From the NCBI GenBank assembly GCA_963631415.1, contig CAVGQS010000051.1:1-16062 (forward strand): a stretch of 16,062 nt of DNA, in the 5' to 3' direction. The stretch comes from UBA6382 sp963631415 (GTDB lineage: Bacteria > Bacteroidota > Bacteroidia > Bacteroidales > Bacteroidaceae). Below, piece by piece: positions 15,433 to 16,062 of this stretch (positions are counted from its first letter, which is position 1; each line of letters opens with the position of its first letter). Below the pieces are notes generated by a model. That model was given only the letters and a program-made list of their open reading frames with translations, ran no database searches and was not told where the DNA came from. A program made the position numbers and the translations under genes.

Positions 15433-15481
15433 CGAGGGTCACAGGGACACGAGGGTCACAGGGACAGGTTCTTTGACCCTC
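15433..15481. repeat. REP-like cluster: 17-bp direct repeat plus 8-bp inverted repeat
   Basis: CGAGGGTCACAGGGACA occurs twice back to back (15433-15449 and 15450-15466). The second copy begins an inverted repeat, GAGGGTCA (15451-15458) with TGACCCTC (15474-15481), around a 15-nt centre. The layout resembles dispersed palindromic intergenic (REP-type) elements. Membership of a particular repeat family is inference. Confidence 0.6.
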
Positions 15482-15518
15482 TGGGCAATTTTGAATAAGT
15501 TTTTACATATTTTGTCAT

Positions 15519-15560
15519 AAAAAAAATTAGACTCCATGCAACAACTCACATGAAGTCTAA
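15519..15560 (-). terminator. Terminator of the toxin/immunity-like pair
   Basis: TTAGACTCCATG (15527-15538) and CATGAAGTCTAA (15549-15560) pair along 12 bp; the single mismatch becomes a G-U pair in minus-strand RNA. Reading leftward, the stem is followed by eight T residues (complement of A at 15519-15526). It lies 17 nt after the stop of the 114-aa gene. Confidence 0.85.
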
Positions 15561-15577
15561 TGCTCAAGAATGTCAAA

Positions 15578-15922
15578 CTACACCGCCTCGCAGTCCTCAA
15601 TATGCGGGATTAAGTCGATGAGTTTCTTTCCGTCAATCTCAAAACTCTCCAGGACGTCATTGCCGTCCTTAAATATCCTGATGATATTGTCGAAAGGTTC
15701 TGCACATTGAGCAGCATAATCAGCTTCAGACAGGAAGTAATAGTCTCTGCCATTATACGCAAAGTGCAAATCATAGCGTTGAACCGCAAACTCGTAGAAG
15801 AACACCTCTTCTATTCCATTGCGATAGCCATGATAATCATATCCAAACAGTTTAAAGTTTGGCGGGTATTTGCTGTTAAAAGGATACCCGAACAAATCGT
15901 CTTGTACATATTCGTATGCCAT
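15578..15922 (-). CDS. Putative immunity protein, 114 aa
   Basis: This acidic, aromatic-rich protein begins MAYEYVQDDLFGYPF and contains FKLFGYDYHGYRNGIEEVFF, NGRDYYFLSEADYAAQC and FEIDGKKLIDLIPHIEDCE. It has no signal peptide or membrane segment, so it is probably cytoplasmic. I do not recognise a named family with certainty. Its start lies one nucleotide after the stop codon of the upstream His-rich gene (TAG, T, ATG), so translation is probably coupled. A strong terminator follows. A small acidic cytoplasmic protein placed directly after a long gene ending in a His-rich domain is the usual layout of immunity genes for polymorphic toxins, and that is my inference. The region is clearly more AT-rich than the genes to its left, which suggests recent acquisition. 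It could instead be an unrelated hypothetical protein. Confidence 0.75.
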   Translation of the reverse strand: MAYEYVQDDLFGYPFNSKYPPNFKLFGYDYHGYRNGIEEVFFYEFAVQRYDLHFAYNGRDYYFLSEADYAAQCAEPFDNIIRIFKDGNDVLESFEIDGKKLIDLIPHIEDCEAV

Positions 15923-15923
15923 A

Positions 15924-16062
15924 CTATAGATAACTTAACGTTTCATTAAACAATTGCAACAATTTAGGGTTGTCAGACAGTGGTTTCACAGAACCAGGCA
16001 CAGGTCTGCCATCTTTCCATTGATGATAATGCGGACTTATTCCATGATGAACTTCCGTATGT
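15924..16062 (-). CDS. C-terminal end of a His-rich protein, possible nuclease toxin (partial)
   Basis: The last 45 codons of a minus-strand gene enter from the right edge. They begin HTEVHHGISPHYHQWKDGRP and end NETLSYL before a TAG stop at 15924-15926; the start is outside the window. Six residues in the first 13 are His or Glu (H1, E3, H5, H6, H11, H13), with a His-His pair. This is compatible with the metal-binding end of an HNH/endonuclease VII-like toxin domain, which often carries an xHH signature. Too little is visible to name the family. It ends one nucleotide before the 114-aa gene. Other two frames of this segment are closed or lack a fitting context, and the overlap-like spacing supports this frame. 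Confidence 0.65.
   Translation of the reverse strand, partial: HTEVHHGISPHYHQWKDGRPVPGSVKPLSDNPKLLQLFNETLSYL

Noticed and set aside
14862..15481. Possible CRISPR array or phage attachment site
   Set aside because: The repeats are short, of different kinds and lack regular unique spacers; no integrase or cas gene is present.

Overview
The window looks like chromosomal DNA from a member of the Bacteroidales, most likely a Prevotella-like organism. Four things point there. Three genes have exact matches to the Bacteroidetes -7 promoter element TAnnTTTG. There is a giant BspA-type leucine-rich-repeat surface protein whose C-terminus has the GLPAGIYIVNGKKYTVK ending common in Prevotella and Bacteroides. 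A fasciclin lipoprotein has an acidic, surface-export-like segment after its lipid cysteine. Classical Shine-Dalgarno sites are scarce. No rRNA, tRNA or CRISPR array was seen.

Layout. Positions 1-223 hold no convincing gene, only a 14-bp direct repeat and a strong hairpin terminator that can work in both directions. On the minus strand, a 7.1-kb BspA-like gene (432-7565) is followed 25 nt downstream by a 60-aa small protein (224-406); the pair shares one promoter side and one terminator. A divergent gap of about 300 bp separates them from a rightward block: RmuC (7889-9400), a fasciclin-domain lipoprotein with its own promoter and terminator (9530-11581), a PIF1/RecD-like helicase with a C-terminal helix-turn-helix region (11651-13849), and meso-diaminopimelate dehydrogenase Ddh (13891-14787) ending in a strong terminator. 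This block mixes DNA maintenance (RmuC, helicase), cell-surface biology (fasciclin) and lysine/peptidoglycan precursor metabolism (Ddh). It looks like ordinary core genome.

From about 14,855 to the right edge the character changes to accessory DNA. There are short tandem repeats, then a HigA-like antitoxin gene (15033-15362) with its own promoter and a palindromic candidate operator but no toxin gene beside it. A REP-like repeat cluster follows (15433-15481). Finally an AT-rich minus-strand pair enters from the right edge: the last 45 codons of a His-rich protein, then, one nucleotide after its stop codon, a 114-aa acidic protein closed by a strong terminator. This arrangement resembles the tail of a polymorphic toxin with its immunity gene. 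It is the most promising candidate for something undescribed, but the toxin body lies outside the window.
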